NCBI RefSeq assembly: GCF_024707525.1
Contig: NZ_CP062231.1
Location: 4,839,501-4,903,500, forward strand
Direction of reading: 5' to 3'
Origin: Rhizobium sp. TH2
GTDB lineage: Bacteria; Pseudomonadota; Alphaproteobacteria; Rhizobiales; Rhizobiaceae
DNA length: 64,000 nucleotides
Below are positions 61,867-64,000 of this stretch, piece after piece; the first letter of the stretch is position 1, and each line of letters starts with the position of its first letter. The notes beneath the pieces are model-generated. The model made no database searches. It was given only the letters and a program-made list of their open reading frames with translations, and was not told the DNA's origin. The position numbers and the translations under genes are program-made.

Positions 61867-62444
61867 CAGCCGACCTCTTTCAGTGAAAGCTTAAGTGTAG
61901 ACAACTTGGTGCGAAGCGACGTGTCGATCTGGCGCGAGCCGAGCTTGACGATCAGGCCACCAAGAATGGTGGGATCGACAGCGACATTGATCGTCACGTC
62001 TTTTCCGGTGACGCCCTTGAGCGCCGCCTTCAATTCGGTTTCCTGCGCCGCGGTCAGCGCATGCGCGGTGGTCACGTCAGCCGAAATCTCGCCGCGATGA
62101 CGCGCGTGGATCTCCCGGAACGCCTTGATCATGCCGGGTACGGCGAACAGGCGGCGGTTGGAGGCGGTGACCTTGATGAAGTTTGCGGCAAGACCCGTAA
62201 CGCCGGCCTTGGCGAGAATGGCATCGACTGCCTTGAGCTGTTCGTCGGCCGAGAAGACCGGGCTCTTGATGAGCCGCTGCAGGTCGGTGGAGCCGTCGAT
62301 CATGGCCTGGAAATTGTCGAGCGCGGTGGCCACTTCCTGAACCGCGCCTTCTTCGAGGGCGAGCGTGAAAAGTGATGAGGCGTAGCGCTCGGCCACGCCG
62401 GAAACGGATTGCGATGAATCTGCCACTCGCTGAGTTTCCCTCAT
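61866..62444 (-). CDS. atpH: ATP synthase F1 delta subunit
   Basis: A 192-residue stator subunit (OSCP type): [20 protein letters not shown], then the C-terminal [22 protein letters not shown] signature. First gene of the F1 operon atpHAGDC; F0 genes are elsewhere, as usual in alphaproteobacteria. The 251-base gap upstream (62445-62695) is AT-rich, must hold the operon promoter, and contains no gene I can support. Confidence 0.97.
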   Translation of the reverse strand: MRETQRVADSSQSVSGVAERYASSLFTLALEEGAVQEVATALDNFQAMIDGSTDLQRLIKSPVFSADEQLKAVDAILAKAGVTGLAANFIKVTASNRRLFAVPGMIKAFREIHARHRGEISADVTTAHALTAAQETELKAALKGVTGKDVTINVAVDPTILGGLIVKLGSRQIDTSLRTKLSTLKLSLKEVG

Positions 62445-62695
62445 TCCCTGCGGTTTTCATTGCTGCGGCGCAACCGCAATCATTAAAACCTTGAAATTGT
62501 TTTATTTTTTCGGGTCTTCACAGGCCTTTTGGCCCATATACCCCGAAAACTCGCAAGCCATCTAGCATAGGTGATTTTGACTCGCAACACAGGATATTAC
62601 CGAATGTTACCGCTGTTGCGCATTTATTTGCCAATCCAGCAACCATATGATTCCCGGCGGAGAATATTATTCCCCGAAGGCGCCCGGAGGCACGA

Positions 62696-63508
62696 TCACA
62701 TCGCGCTCGAAACATAGAGAATGACCACCACCGCTGCGGCAGCCTGGATGGCCAGCGCAATCACGCCGAACACGAGATTTCCACGGTTGAGCACCAGGGC
62801 CACGATCCTTCCGACTACCGACAGGACCAGCGCCGCCGCAAAGCCGAAGCACAGCATCAGAAAGATGACGAAGCCGCTCTCCCAGAGCCCCGCTATCGCC
62901 ATGCCGAACAGCCCCAGTCCCAGCAGGAACCCGCCGGTGGAGCGGATCGAGGCAATGCCACCCGGCCGTTCGGGCGTTACCCACAGCCCGGCCACGCTCA
63001 TGGCGATGCGCGGGGCAAACAGAACAAGGAAGCCGATCACGGCCGCCGCCGCAAAGGTAAAGAAGACAAACCGCGCCATGCCCTCGGTCGGGATGGCCAG
63101 TACCATCTCAGGCGTGATCACATCGAAGAAGAAGGTGAGCATGACGACGGCAAAGATCACTTGGACGATCAGCAGCAGGAAATTGAGCAGGCTCGCCGAT
63201 GTGTCCGACATCAGCGAGATAATGCGGGCAAAGGCCGCGACGCCGACCGCCACACCGAGCGCGGTCACCAGCACCGGCTGGTCGAAGAACATCAGCGCCG
63301 CCGCCGCAAATCCGCCGAGGAATCCGCCTGCCGCACGCACCTCGCCAATACCGCCCGGCCGCGTCTCGCGGCTCTCGAGCCCAAGCAGCCGGCCGCTCGT
63401 ACCGGGAAAGATCAGCATTGCGAGGCCAGCGATGATCAAGATAACAACGGCGAGAAACGCAGCCTGCGGCCACGGCTCGGACGGAAATGCCGGCAATGCG
63501 AGTTCCAT
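62696..63508 (-). CDS. Internally duplicated membrane protein (DUF4345-like)
   Basis: A 270-residue protein with about eight transmembrane helices. The two halves repeat the same plan: RPGGIGEVRAAGGFLGGFAA and RPGGIASIRSTGGFLLGLGL, each followed by helices, a small GVAAFARIIS/VVGRIVALV segment and a final helix. This is the DUF4345-type unit in tandem. Function unknown. GAGGGGATCC precedes the ATG at 63508. Confidence 0.75.
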   Translation of the reverse strand: MELALPAFPSEPWPQAAFLAVVILIIAGLAMLIFPGTSGRLLGLESRETRPGGIGEVRAAGGFLGGFAAAALMFFDQPVLVTALGVAVGVAAFARIISLMSDTSASLLNFLLLIVQVIFAVVMLTFFFDVITPEMVLAIPTEGMARFVFFTFAAAAVIGFLVLFAPRIAMSVAGLWVTPERPGGIASIRSTGGFLLGLGLFGMAIAGLWESGFVIFLMLCFGFAAALVLSVVGRIVALVLNRGNLVFGVIALAIQAAAAVVVILYVSSAM

Positions 63509-63691
63509 GGATCCCCTCAAATCCCCGTGGGTTTCCAGATCTATTGCACAGGCCGGAAAGCGAGGGAATGACGGTTTTAACCATTCCAATGAAATTCAGT
63601 GAATTTGGTTTGCGCTTATACCCTTTGGTTATGCCGTTTGGATAGATTGAAATCCCAATGCCGCCAGCCGATTGCCAATTCCAGGGCTTTG

Positions 63692-64000
63692 ATGACCATC
63701 CAGCGCAGCACAGCCGAATTGAAGGTGACCCCCGACGTCCACGAGCAGGGCGTCCGGTTGACATCGGAGCATGTCAGGTTCTGGATGAATTGCGTCGGCG
63801 TGCCGATGGTACTCGTTGCCGACGGAGAACTCCGCGCCCGCTCCGGCAACGCCGCCGCCGCCCAACTCTTCGGACACGATATCGACGATTTTGCCAGCCT
63901 GCCCCTGCACCGTCTCGTCGGACGCGAGGCCGAGACGCTGGTCAGCCGGGTCTGGAACCGATCGATCAACGGCTTTCCCAGTGAGCCATTCCTGCTTCGT
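63692..64000 (+). CDS. N-terminal part of a probable PAS-type sensor/regulator (cut by right edge)
   Basis: The frame opens with an ATG at 63692 and runs to the last base without a stop, giving 103 residues. After about 28 residues it reads FWMNCVGVPMVLVADGELRA then SGNAAAAQLFGHDIDDF, the pattern of a PAS fold (..PM.L.D..G.L...N.AA..LFG....). The C-terminal part with the effector or kinase domain lies beyond the window. AGGG lies 7 bases upstream. Identity as histidine kinase, cyclase or regulator cannot be told. Confidence 0.65.
   Translation, partial: MTIQRSTAELKVTPDVHEQGVRLTSEHVRFWMNCVGVPMVLVADGELRARSGNAAAAQLFGHDIDDFASLPLHRLVGREAETLVSRVWNRSINGFPSEPFLLR

Noticed and set aside
60961..62100. 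379-codon plus-strand frame
   Set aside because: Antisense of atpA/atpH; typical GC-rich shadow frame.
62445..62695. Possible small RNA or leader peptide upstream of atpH
   Set aside because: AT-rich with no convincing hairpin-plus-T-run or short gene; only promoter function can be assumed.

Overview
The window looks like a chromosomal segment of a Rhizobiales (Hyphomicrobiales) alphaproteobacterium, near the Rhizobiaceae/Phyllobacteriaceae. The evidence is the GC-rich sequence, the rhizobial rha locus (rhaDI divergent from rhaRSTPQ-K), an atpHAGDC operon separate from the F0 genes, DUF982 and other short rhizobial proteins, Ku/LigD genes, PrsDE-type type I secretion, and several rhizobial palindromic repeats. 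I do not assign a genus. I see no rRNA, tRNA, CRISPR array, insertion sequence or prophage.

Layout. 1-4 kb: end of an unknown gene, a LysR regulator, leuD, a DUF2066 protein, a zincin-like metallopeptidase and a VanX-type dipeptidase. 4-25 kb: a dense patch of small stress-type genes (GlsB/YeaQ, YodC-like, tandem hydrophilic mini-proteins, PRC-barrel, YciF/DUF892, BON, DUF982, an SDR). It also carries topoisomerase IB, two Ku genes flanking ligD, two transglutaminase-like genes, and a response regulator whose C-terminal part resembles sigma-70 region 2. At least a dozen intergenic sites in this patch match the alphaproteobacterial general-stress (EcfG) promoter, GGAAC-N16/17-(C/G)GTT, in the right orientation. 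I read it as a general stress response island. Embedded in it is an IclR-regulated CoA-transferase pair (14.1-16.7 kb).

25.8-30.1 kb: a membrane PQQ dehydrogenase and a divergent HWE histidine kinase separated by a perfect 22-bp inverted repeat. 30.1-40.9 kb: L-rhamnose uptake and catabolism (rhaI, rhaD; rhaR, rhaS, rhaT, rhaP, rhaQ, rhaK). A bipartite DeoR-type operator lies between the two transcripts, and each transcript carries one long hairpin repeat. The rhaU mutarotase gene is not at its expected place. 41-45.4 kb: ftsK, lolA, xthA. 45.4-54.5 kb: surface or secretion genes: three glycosyltransferases, a GT-associated protein, a PrsD/PrsE-like type I exporter in one operon with two of the glycosyltransferases, and a small divergent RTX protein. 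54.5-57.2 kb: an aldehyde/alcohol dehydrogenase pair. 57.4-62.4 kb: the F1 ATP synthase operon atpHAGDC with a structured repeat between atpD and atpC. 62.7-64 kb: an internally duplicated membrane protein and the start of a probable PAS-type protein cut by the right edge.

Most interesting items: the EcfG-type promoter island; the receiver to sigma2-like fusion; a family of structured repeats (12369-12496, 21537-21878, solo end 44532-44555); the perfect hairpin at 28332-28378; a 24-residue membrane peptide gene at 10432; and the operon linking type I secretion to glycosyltransferases.
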